64,000 nt of DNA from Brevibacillus brevis (GTDB taxonomy: Bacteria; Bacillota; Bacilli; Brevibacillales; Brevibacillaceae), in NCBI RefSeq assembly GCF_031583145.1, contig NZ_CP134050.1, positions 2,617,501 through 2,681,500 on the forward strand. Direction: 5' to 3'. The notes under the pieces were generated by a model. The model was given only the letters and a program-made list of their open reading frames with translations, did no database searches and had not been told where the DNA came from. Below, piece by piece: positions 18,652 through 26,161 of this stretch (the first letter of the stretch is position 1; each line of letters begins with the position of its first letter). A program made the position numbers and the translations under genes.

Positions 18652-18927
18652 TTATTCCCATTGCAGCGATTTCAGGCATTGACAACGGAAGGCGTGAATC
18701 AAAAACAGATCCACGACATTCTTGCGCACGATCACCTCGTACGTGCCATCTTCGTGCGAGTAAAACAGCGCGTCCGTATAGTCCTTGTTCTCCTCGAAAA
18801 ATGTGCGAACTTGCTTGAGACGTTTGCGCATCTCCTCGGATTTGACGACGATTTGGAACGAGACGTCGTTGTGGTTTTCGATCTTCTGAATATCGATCAA
18901 AGATTCGTCAAAGGTATAGCTCAGCAA
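18652..18927 (-). CDS. Conserved-looking protein of unknown function, 91 residues
   Basis: I do not recognise the family. The start is TTG at 18927, supported by a strong GAGGAGG eight bases upstream; there is no in-frame ATG at the N-terminus. The protein is soluble, of mixed charge, with a predicted alpha/beta character and a CQC pair near its end (RCQCLKSLQWE). It starts 12 bases after the stop codon of the ArsB/NhaD transporter and shares its promoter, so it may act with that transporter; this is inference from context only. Confidence 0.6.
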   Translation of the reverse strand: MLSYTFDESLIDIQKIENHNDVSFQIVVKSEEMRKRLKQVRTFFEENKDYTDALFYSHEDGTYEVIVRKNVVDLFLIHAFRCQCLKSLQWE

Positions 18928-18939
18928 GCGGTTTCCTCC

Positions 18940-20223
18940 TCACCAAATGAAATAGCGCAAGTATACGTAGAGATGAGAAATCACTATGGAGATGAGCATC
19001 AGCGGGAAAGCGACTTTCAGGAAGCCGACGAAGCTGATGTTGTGTCCTTCCTTGGAGGCCAGTCCTGCGACGATGACGTTGGCGCTTGCTCCAATCAGCG
19101 TACCGTTACCGCCCAGACACGCCCCGAGCGCAAGGCTCCACCATAGTGGTTCTAAGTTCGTGATGCCAAGAGAGCCCATTTCCTTGATCATCGGGATCAT
19201 CGTCGCGACGAAAGGAATGTTGTCGATAAAAGCGGAAGCGATCGCACTCAGCCACAAAATGAGCAGGGAGGTATGAAGTGGATCGCCACCGGTCAGCTTC
19301 ATGGCTTCTGCCGCGAGTTTTCCGATGACACCGGTTTCAACCAGCCCCGAGACGAGGACAAACAAGCCGATGAAGAAGAAGATGGTATTCCACTCGACTT
19401 TGCTGATGGCATCCTCCAAGTAGTGCTCGCCGGTGAGCAAGAGCAAAAGGAAGGCGCCAGTCAAAGCGATCGTGGCGGACTCGAGCTCAAGAGCACCGTG
19501 CAGCATGAACCCGATGATCGTCAAAGCCATGACGGTTAACGATTTTTTCAGCAAAACGGTGTCGGTAATCTCGTCGCGTTCGTTCAGCTGCATGATCTTC
19601 GCGCTCAGTTCCGGTGTTGTGACCAATTGCTTGCGGTAAATGAACACGAAACAGAGGATCGTAACGGCCATAATGATCACGATAACGGGAGCGAGGTTGA
19701 ACAAAAAGGCCATGAAATCGAGTTCGGGTACAGCACTGCCGATCATGATATTGGGAGGATCGCCAATCAGTGTCGCGGTTCCCCCTGCATTTGAAGCAAT
19801 AATCTCACTGATCAAAAAGGGGATCGGGTTCAATTGCAGTTGGCGTGCGATGCTGAACGTGACCGGAACGATCAGCAGAACAGTCGTCACGTTGTCCAGA
19901 AAGGCGGACGCGACCGCTGTGATAATACTTAAGTAGACAAGGATTCGAATGGGCTTGCCCTTTGCAGCCTTGGCAGCGCGGATGGCGACGTATTTAAACA
20001 CGCCTGTCTGCGCGGTGATGGCTACCAGGATCATCATCCCGATGAGCAGCCCCAATGTGTTGAAGTCGATGTGATGGATGGCCTGCTCCTGGCTTACGAT
20101 GCCAAACAAAACCATGAGGATCCCGCCGGACATCGCAACGATAGTGCGGTGCAGCTTTTCACTAATAATGAATGCGTACGTGACTAAAAAGATGCCGATG
20201 GCAAACAGCGCCTGATTCGTCAT
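18940..20223 (-). CDS. ArsB/NhaD-family ion transporter
   Basis: A 427-residue protein with 11 to 12 membrane helices from the ion transporter superfamily. Family hallmarks are the paired hairpins with ASAFLDNVTTVLLIVP and ASAFIDNIPFVATMIP, each holding an aspartate-asparagine pair, and the GDPPNIMIG and GNGTLIGASANVIVAG turns. Members include NhaD sodium/proton antiporters, ArsB arsenite pumps and citrate-type carriers. The doubled FLDN/FIDN motif fits the NhaD-like branch better than a carboxylate carrier, but the ion cannot be fixed from sequence alone. No arsR or arsC gene is nearby, which argues against arsenite. Confidence 0.85.
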   Translation of the reverse strand: MTNQALFAIGIFLVTYAFIISEKLHRTIVAMSGGILMVLFGIVSQEQAIHHIDFNTLGLLIGMMILVAITAQTGVFKYVAIRAAKAAKGKPIRILVYLSIITAVASAFLDNVTTVLLIVPVTFSIARQLQLNPIPFLISEIIASNAGGTATLIGDPPNIMIGSAVPELDFMAFLFNLAPVIVIIMAVTILCFVFIYRKQLVTTPELSAKIMQLNERDEITDTVLLKKSLTVMALTIIGFMLHGALELESATIALTGAFLLLLLTGEHYLEDAISKVEWNTIFFFIGLFVLVSGLVETGVIGKLAAEAMKLTGGDPLHTSLLILWLSAIASAFIDNIPFVATMIPMIKEMGSLGITNLEPLWWSLALGACLGGNGTLIGASANVIVAGLASKEGHNISFVGFLKVAFPLMLISIVISHLYVYLRYFIW

Positions 20224-20259
20224 AAGAAGCTCCTTTCATTTGCAGGGTGGTCTTGTCCT

Positions 20260-20288
20260 ATTATAGCGAGAAGGAAAAAAAGGGTAAA
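20260..20288 (-). promoter_or_regulatory. Sigma-A promoter of the ArsB/NhaD operon
   Basis: On the minus strand, TTTACC (20288-20283) is 17 bases from a perfect TATAAT (20265-20260). It lies between the serA terminator and the transporter start. Confidence 0.7.
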
Positions 20289-20290
20289 GA

Positions 20291-20319
20291 AAAAGACCCG
20301 GCTCGCAGCCAGGTCTTTT
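20291..20319 (-). terminator. Terminator of the aminotransferase-serA operon
   Basis: A 13-bp inverted repeat (20291-20303 with 20307-20319). The one imperfect pair is G-U when read on the minus strand, and the minus-strand 3' arm ends in TTTT. Confidence 0.85.
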
Positions 20320-20344
20320 CAAGCCTTACGAATAAAGCGATCCC

Positions 20345-21928
20345 TTACAGCTCGATTTGTGTCACGCTTTTGACTTCGGCCAGTTCACCCATGGTATCCA
20401 GCAGCTCAGCAGTGAGCGGCTTGTCTACGGACAGCATCATGATCGCGTCTCCGCCGACGTCGCGACGACCGACCTGCATGGTAGCGATGTTGACGCTGTT
20501 TTCGCCGAGAATGGAACCGACTCGTCCGATTACACCCGGACGGTCATTGTGGTGAATGTAGAGCAGATAGCCTTCCGGAGCGACGTCGATCGCATAGTCG
20601 TCGATTTTCACGATCCGGGCGCCGTATCCGTTCAGGCGGGTACCTGCTACGGTACGCGTTTCCTGCGTCGTTTTCAGGGAAACCGTCAGCAAGTTCGTAA
20701 AGCCCTTGTTCTGAGCGGCTTTCTGTTCCGTTACTGTGATGTCGCGAACCTTGGCCAGAAGCGGCGCATTCACGAAATTCACTTCTTCACCCAGGCGGAA
20801 AGACAGCACTCCTTTCAGCACAGTGCGCGTCAGCGGCGACGTATCGACATCGGTCAGTTCGCCGCTGTATTTGATCTCCACTTCCGAAATGGAGCCGACA
20901 GTCACCTGTGCGAGGAAGTGCCCCAATTTTTCGCCGAGAGTGAAGTACGGCTGCACTTTTTCCATGACGTGCGCCGGGATCGAAGGCAAGTTCACTGCAT
21001 TTTTGAACGGCTCTCCACGCAGCACCTTGAGAATCTCCTCGGATACATCTACGGCCACATTTTCTTGGGCTTCGATGGTGGAAGCACCCAAGTGAGGGGT
21101 CGTGACGACTTTCGGATGACCGACCAGCGGGTTGTCTACAGGCGGTTCTTCTTCGTAGACATCCAATGCGGCTCCGGCTACTTTTCCGGTCGTCAGCGCT
21201 TCGTACAACGCTTTTTCATCGATGATCCCGCCGCGAGCGCAGTTGATGAGGCGCACGCCATCCTTCATCTTCGCGAATTCGCGGGAGCTGATAATGTGGC
21301 GGGTTTCTTTCGTGAGCGGAGTGTGCACGGTGATGAAGTCGGCATTTCGGCAAATCTCGTCGACCGTTGCGTGGATGACGCCCATTTTTTGCGCGCGCTC
21401 CTCTGTCAGGAATGGATCGTAGCCCATGACGGTCATACCAAACGCTTTCGCGCGTTTTGCTACCTCGGAGCCGATCCGTCCCATTCCGATGACGCCGAGC
21501 ACTTTGTTGTTCAGCTCGACACCTTGAAAGCTTTTGCGGTCCCAAGTGCCGTCCACCAGTTTCTTGTGAGCCTGCGGAATGTTGCGGGCGACTGCCATCA
21601 GCATCGCAAAGGAGTGCTCTGCAGTAGAAATCGTATTTCCGTCAGGGGCATTGATGACCGGAATACCGGCCTGGGTAGCGGCGTTCACATCGATGTTGTC
21701 GACACCCACACCGGCACGGCCTACGGCTTTCAGCTTTTTGCCTGCCGCGAACACTTCTGCTGTCACTTGCGTCTGGCTGCGGACGAGCAGGGCATCGTAG
21801 TCTCCGATAACAGCGAGCAGATCGCTAGGGGAGAGGTTGGTTTGACGAACGACTTCGACGTCGGGAGCGTCCAGCAGCTGTTGAATACCAAATTCGCTAA
21901 GTGGGTCCGTAATCAGTACTTTATACAT
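20345..21928 (-). CDS. serA: D-3-phosphoglycerate dehydrogenase
   Basis: A 527-residue long-type SerA that oxidises 3-phosphoglycerate to 3-phosphohydroxypyruvate, the first step of serine synthesis. It has the NAD fold GMGRIGSEVAKRAKAFGM, catalytic arginine in NCARGGIIDE, catalytic histidine in TTPHLGAST, an intervening allosteric-substrate-binding domain, and a C-terminal ACT domain (DRPGVIGRVGSILGENSVNI) that usually binds serine for feedback. The ATG at 21928 lies inside the end of the upstream aminotransferase gene (8-base overlap) after AGGAGGTG, so the two are translated together. A serine T-box precedes the pair. Confidence 0.96.
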   Translation of the reverse strand: MYKVLITDPLSEFGIQQLLDAPDVEVVRQTNLSPSDLLAVIGDYDALLVRSQTQVTAEVFAAGKKLKAVGRAGVGVDNIDVNAATQAGIPVINAPDGNTISTAEHSFAMLMAVARNIPQAHKKLVDGTWDRKSFQGVELNNKVLGVIGMGRIGSEVAKRAKAFGMTVMGYDPFLTEERAQKMGVIHATVDEICRNADFITVHTPLTKETRHIISSREFAKMKDGVRLINCARGGIIDEKALYEALTTGKVAGAALDVYEEEPPVDNPLVGHPKVVTTPHLGASTIEAQENVAVDVSEEILKVLRGEPFKNAVNLPSIPAHVMEKVQPYFTLGEKLGHFLAQVTVGSISEVEIKYSGELTDVDTSPLTRTVLKGVLSFRLGEEVNFVNAPLLAKVRDITVTEQKAAQNKGFTNLLTVSLKTTQETRTVAGTRLNGYGARIVKIDDYAIDVAPEGYLLYIHHNDRPGVIGRVGSILGENSVNIATMQVGRRDVGGDAIMMLSVDKPLTAELLDTMGELAEVKSVTQIEL

Positions 21929-23075
21929 GTGCGATGAGCACCTCCTGAGCAGCTTTTACGCCGGCGCCCAGTTCGACAGGGGCACCGATTTTGTGGAGCG
22001 ACATTTCAAGGGCAGCGATGACTTGCAGGACGTCGAGCGGTTCGCAGTAGCCCATGTGGCCGATACGGAAAATCTTTCCTTTCAGATGCTGCTGTCCGCC
22101 TGCGATGGTGATGTTGTAATGCTTGGTCAGAGCCTTGCGCATCGCTTCGGCATCAAAAGCGCCTTGCGGGTCGCAGGAAGTGACGGTCGTCGCTGCGTAG
22201 GCGTCTTCGGCCATCAGCTTGATTCCCAGTGCCCGCATCGCCGCGCGGGTCATATCGCGCATGAGCTCGTGGCGTTTGACGATGGCAGGCAAGCTCTCCT
22301 CTTCCATCATGTCGAGCACTTCCGCGAGGCCGAAGATCAAGGATACAGCAGGCGTATACGGTGTGGTTTGATCAGCCAGGCTCTTACGGTACGCTTTCAG
22401 ATCCAGGTAAAACGCGAGCGACTTGTTCTTTTCGATGACGGACCAGGCGCGTTCGCTGGCTGCCAGGAAGGCGAGGCCGGTAGGGAGCATAAACGCTTTC
22501 TGAGAGCCTGTCACCACGATGTCGACACCCCAGGCGTCCATTTCGCAAGGGACAGCGCCCAGGCAGCTCACTGCGTCTACGATGAACAGAGCGTCCGTCT
22601 TTTTGCGGATGACCTGTGCCAGCTCGGCGATCGGGTTTTGCACCCCGGTAGAAGTTTCACAGTAGGTAGCAAAGACGGCCTTCACTTGCGGCTTTTCATT
22701 CAGGAACGAGTCCAGAAGCTCCGGAGTGACTGCCGTGCCCCAAGGAACCTCAAGGCGGTGAGCAACAATGCCGTAGCGCTCGCAAATTTTGGCGAAGCGT
22801 TCGCCGAAGTTGCCGCTGACCAGAATTGCCGCTTCATCTCCTGGCTGGAGGGTGTTGACTACACCCATTTCCAATGCGCTTGTTCCGCTTCCCGCGATGA
22901 TGTAGACATCTTGCTTGGTTCCGAAATACGGCTTGAGGCGCTCAGCTGTACGTGCGAACAGAGCGGAGAACTTGCCGCTGCGATGACCGATCATCGGCTG
23001 GTTCATGGCGCTTTGCACGCGCGGCGGGATCGGGGTAGGACCCGGGATTCTCAAAATCAATTTGTCAGTAAACAT
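21921..23075 (-). CDS. Class V aminotransferase, probable serine-pathway transaminase
   Basis: A 384-residue fold-type I PLP enzyme of the alanine-glyoxylate / serine-pyruvate aminotransferase group. It shows the PLP-binding aspartate in FIVDAVSCLG, the Schiff-base lysine in VTGSQKAFMLPTG, and N-terminal PGPTPIPP. The ATG at 23075 follows AAGGAGGAG; longer frames upstream would run into the T-box terminator. It forms an overlapping operon with serA under a serine-type T-box. This makes a role as the phosphohydroxypyruvate (or hydroxypyruvate) transaminase plausible in place of a classical SerC; that role is inferred, since the fold alone also fits glyoxylate or ureidoglycine transamination. 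Confidence 0.85.
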   Translation of the reverse strand: MFTDKLILRIPGPTPIPPRVQSAMNQPMIGHRSGKFSALFARTAERLKPYFGTKQDVYIIAGSGTSALEMGVVNTLQPGDEAAILVSGNFGERFAKICERYGIVAHRLEVPWGTAVTPELLDSFLNEKPQVKAVFATYCETSTGVQNPIAELAQVIRKKTDALFIVDAVSCLGAVPCEMDAWGVDIVVTGSQKAFMLPTGLAFLAASERAWSVIEKNKSLAFYLDLKAYRKSLADQTTPYTPAVSLIFGLAEVLDMMEEESLPAIVKRHELMRDMTRAAMRALGIKLMAEDAYAATTVTSCDPQGAFDAEAMRKALTKHYNITIAGGQQHLKGKIFRIGHMGYCEPLDVLQVIAALEMSLHKIGAPVELGAGVKAAQEVLIAHV

Positions 23076-23103
23076 GCTCTCTCTCCTCCTTGAATACAAG
23101 CAA

Positions 23104-23395
23104 AATAAAAAACCTCCCGTTCTCACACTGCTCCTATCACAGAACAGTGAGGGACGAGAGGCTTTGCTTCGCGGTGCCACCCTCATTTACCCTTCTTTTC
23201 TCAAAGAAGAGCCTTAGCAGGTACATGACCTAAAGAGATAACGGATCTACCGTTCGCGTCTACAGGAGGTGGGCCTCGTTCGACGCAACAGCTCGAAAGT
23301 GCTTATCTGTGATTGGAACCGCCGATTCGCAGCAACCATCGGCTCTCTGAGGGTTTCCAGGGCACAGCGTTTCTTCGTCATCGCTGTTTTGCATT
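23104..23395 (-). promoter_or_regulatory. T-box riboswitch, serine (AGC) specifier
   Basis: Read on the minus strand. Stem I is closed by AACAGC (23388-23383) with GCTGTT (23292-23287), then CTGTG (23367-23363) with CACAG (23311-23307). The internal loop between these stems contains AGC at 23303-23301 in the specifier position, followed by A. The distal part has the AGAGAG element and a CCGAT/ATCGG hairpin. The T-box sequence AGGGTGGCACCGCG lies at 23183-23170. A long terminator stem follows at 23161-23105, ending in a T run just before the aminotransferase start. Uncharged tRNA-Ser should bind and allow read-through. Confidence 0.9.
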
Positions 23396-23419
23396 ATGTG
23401 TTCGTAAGATTTGTACTTA

Positions 23420-23448
23420 CGATAACACGGCAAAAAGGGGAGCGTCAA
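23420..23448 (-). promoter_or_regulatory. Possible promoter of the T-box operon
   Basis: On the minus strand TTGACG (23448-23443) is followed by TGTTAT at 15 bases (23427-23422) or TTATCG at 17 bases. It is about 30 bases before stem I of the T-box. Confidence 0.5.
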
Positions 23449-23539
23449 GCACAAAAAACAGAAAAAAAGAACGTTATCTATGAAAAAGTATTTTTTGTTC
23501 GTAAATAAAGGTCAATTGAAGTCTTGAACAGTCTGAAAA

Positions 23540-23651
23540 ACAACCAAAAACCGAACGTTAGGATATTAGTCTCACGAAAAATGGAAAAAAGCCGTTTTAA
23601 TGTTCGGTTTTTCTGTGATTTTATTGTATCGAATCCAAGGCGAAGTGGAAA
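23540..23651 (-). ncRNA. Possible small RNA gene with its own promoter and long closing stem
   Basis: The AT-rich 330-base space between the T-box promoter and the ferredoxin terminator has no protein gene. On the minus strand it holds TTTCCA (23651-23646), 17 bases, TACAAT (23628-23623): a good sigma-A promoter. The predicted RNA would start near 23616. Its 5' end (23612-23598) pairs with 23560-23546 over 15 positions with one mismatch, and the 3' arm ends in a U-rich tract. This could be an approximately 75-base RNA or an unusual terminator with a large loop. No known RNA family was recognised. Confidence 0.35.
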
Positions 23652-23697
23652 TGAAAATTTGCTGATCAACCGTTCATCGGCGATTGCGAAGAAACTG

Positions 23698-23732
23698 AAA
23701 AACCTCTCGCGCCCAAATGGCGGAGAGGTTTT
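23698..23732 (-). terminator. Terminator of the ferredoxin gene
   Basis: A 10-bp stem (23699-23708 with 23723-23732) ending in T on the minus strand, about 20 bases after the ferredoxin stop. Confidence 0.85.
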
Positions 23733-23753
23733 CTTCCCATGAAGTCGGAATCA

Positions 23754-23996
<243 letters not shown>

Positions 23997-24008
23997 CTAT
24001 CATAGACC

Positions 24009-24037
24009 ATTGTATGCTCTTGCTGACAAGATTTCAA
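24009..24037 (-). promoter_or_regulatory. Sigma-A promoter of fer
   Basis: On the minus strand TTGAAA (24037-24032), 17 bases, TACAAT (24014-24009). It is 49 bases before the ferredoxin start. Confidence 0.75.
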
Positions 24038-24061
24038 GATTGAATCAGTCTAAAAATGTAC

Positions 24062-24982
24062 TTACCTGTAAATCGGAATTTCCGGAGTATGCAGCCCGGA
24101 GTAGAGTTTGCTGCTCATTTGCTTGAAATCCCCTGCATGCACGGCATCTGTCGCTTCCAAAAGCAGAAGCGCACTCTTTACATCGTGGACTCCCAGCGAC
24201 TGGGCCTCATTGGAGGCAAGCAGCTTGTCGATCCGCGCCGTCAGGTCTTCCGGACTGTAATTTCTCCATTGTTTCTGTCCAGACATCGCGATAGCGGCGA
24301 GGTACGTCCGGTAATGGAAAGGATACTGCTTCCATTCATTTGTGCTGACGGTTGCGGTTGGAACCGTTTTTGGCATCGGCTGTTTTCGTACATAGGCGGA
24401 TTCCCATACCGCAACAGACTGGTACAGCAGCTCCTGGGCCGAAAGCCAGCTGTTTTGGAACAGCGTCAGGCGTGAAGCGATGTCAGCTGGGCTCTGGGCA
24501 TTACTATTCTGATCGGATCGCAGTTGCTCCATACTATCCAAATAAGCCCGGAGGCTGTTTGTAAAAGTGGTGTGGGATTGTGCCAGCAGCGGAGAAGTGG
24601 GCAGCGGCACGTTCTTTTCCAAAGTGCTCAAAGTCCGCTCTGCCATCTTGGTCAATCGCTTCAACGAATCGGCTCTTTGCGTTTGATCCAGCGAAGCCCA
24701 CTTGCCCATCTCCTCGAAATGAGCCTGGCGAAAATCGAGCAGGGGAGCGTAAACTGCGTAATAAAACCGGACGAAGTCCTGTTCGTTATAGAGCTTTTGC
24801 TCTTTCAGCATCTTTTCTTTTTGGGCTTCTTTCTGTTCCGTTTCCTGCTTGGCGGCTTGCTCGGCTGCGATTCGCGTCTTCATGTAATGGGCGCCGAAAA
24901 AAAATCCACCAACCGTGCAAGCAAGTGTTATGATGATCATGTACGCCATCATAAATTCTGACTTTTTCAATCGTTTTGTCAT
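24062..24982 (-). CDS. Membrane-anchored protein of unknown function
   Basis: A 306-residue protein. One N-terminal membrane helix (about residues 12-32, MMAYMIIITLACTVGGFFFG) is followed by a strongly charged Lys/Glu/Gln-rich segment (about 35-65) likely to form a coiled coil, then a helical domain of about 240 residues with no cysteine motif I recognise. The orientation is probably N-in, with the large domain outside. GGAGGAG precedes the ATG at 24982. It is divergent from ypbB with a 66-base gap, so the two starts share a control region. I cannot name a family. Confidence 0.7.
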   Translation of the reverse strand: MTKRLKKSEFMMAYMIIITLACTVGGFFFGAHYMKTRIAAEQAAKQETEQKEAQKEKMLKEQKLYNEQDFVRFYYAVYAPLLDFRQAHFEEMGKWASLDQTQRADSLKRLTKMAERTLSTLEKNVPLPTSPLLAQSHTTFTNSLRAYLDSMEQLRSDQNSNAQSPADIASRLTLFQNSWLSAQELLYQSVAVWESAYVRKQPMPKTVPTATVSTNEWKQYPFHYRTYLAAIAMSGQKQWRNYSPEDLTARIDKLLASNEAQSLGVHDVKSALLLLEATDAVHAGDFKQMSSKLYSGLHTPEIPIYR

Positions 24983-25048
24983 AAAACTCCTCCGTCTGAT
25001 GATGCAGCGAATAATAAAAGTAAAGAAAGATCAAATAAAGGAGTACCA

Positions 25049-26161
25049 ATGAATAACCGGAGCATTGCGGCACAGGAAATTCTTAGCGCTGTCGCCTTAA
25101 ACGCCATGATTCCGCTTGCCAACGAGCGAACGCTTCAGGCAGCCTACTACATATTGCGGGGCCGAAAAGCCAATCAGACTCTGCAAGACGTGCACTTGTA
25201 CCACCTTTATCCGTATTATCGGATGTTTCCCCGTTTTTCAAAAGAGGATTGGGAGAAAATTGTTTCAACTTTGTTGCAAGACGGGCTGATCGAGCCGCTG
25301 ACTGTGAAGGGAGCGAGCGCCAAACCGTCTTTTGCCGTGACCGCGAAGGGCATTAGTCAGGCCCGTGAATGGCGGGAGAGCTATCAGCTCGATCAATGGT
25401 TCGGTCCGTTTACCGACGCGGGCATTGCCCAACGGATCGAGCTGTTTTGGCATCGACTGCATCTGCTCGTGCAGACGGTTTCCCATCTTCTGGCGGAAGA
25501 CCTCGGATTCTTGCCTGTCGTATCCGACAAAAAAATACAGCAGTGGGTCAAGGAGCAAGTCGCTACGCAAAAAGCCAGAGCCCTGTGGCAACGGCAACTG
25601 TGCGAGGAGCTGCATCGACTGTGGTCTTCATTGCCGGAGCGCGTGCAGATGTTGCTCGTCGGACAATTGTCCGGGGCAAGCCAAGTGGGAAAAACGCTGG
25701 GACAGCTGGCCCAAAAGCTTGAAGAACCCGCTGCCTATCTGCACCTGCTGTTTCGCTATGGACTGGCGGCGTCGCTCCAGCGATTGCAGATGGAGCCAGG
25801 ACAGTTTGACTTGCTTTCGCGCTTGGCCGTCCAGGACGATAAGCTGGACGCCCGCCTGACGGAAAGCGCCGCCCGCACGTATTCCCTGATCCGTCGAGGA
25901 TGGGGAATCGAACAAATTGCCACAGCCCGAAAAATCAAGATCAGCACCGTAGAAGACCATCTGGCGGAAATCGCCCTGCGCTGCCCGGAGTGGGATTGCT
26001 CGGCTTACTTGGATCCCGGCCTGGGAGCCCTGATTGTGCAGATCAGCGAACAACTGCAAACGAGCAGGCTTCGGCTGATCAAAGACCAAGCGGGCGCTTC
26101 CGTCTCTTACTTGCAAATTCGCCTGGCACTGGCGCGCAGACAGGGGGAGGGCGGGGAATGA
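25049..26161 (+). CDS. ypbB: YpbB-like helix-turn-helix protein coupled to RecQ
   Basis: A 370-residue protein corresponding by position and character to B. subtilis YpbB. The C-terminal third carries a helix-turn-helix segment (about residues 275-310, RRGWGIEQIATARKIKISTVEDHL) of the kind often found with RecQ-family helicases. The N-terminal part is mostly helical with no clear catalytic motif. Its stop codon overlaps the recQ start (ATGA), so the products are made together and may act together in DNA repair; the biochemical role is not known to me. AAAGGAG precedes the ATG. Confidence 0.82.
   Translation: MNNRSIAAQEILSAVALNAMIPLANERTLQAAYYILRGRKANQTLQDVHLYHLYPYYRMFPRFSKEDWEKIVSTLLQDGLIEPLTVKGASAKPSFAVTAKGISQAREWRESYQLDQWFGPFTDAGIAQRIELFWHRLHLLVQTVSHLLAEDLGFLPVVSDKKIQQWVKEQVATQKARALWQRQLCEELHRLWSSLPERVQMLLVGQLSGASQVGKTLGQLAQKLEEPAAYLHLLFRYGLAASLQRLQMEPGQFDLLSRLAVQDDKLDARLTESAARTYSLIRRGWGIEQIATARKIKISTVEDHLAEIALRCPEWDCSAYLDPGLGALIVQISEQLQTSRLRLIKDQAGASVSYLQIRLALARRQGEGGE

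Noticed and set aside
23478-23669. 63-codon minus-strand open frame in the ferredoxin to T-box space
   Set aside because: It is Phe/Leu/Lys-rich, reads through the long inverted repeat, and has no ribosome site; a non-coding reading explains the region better.
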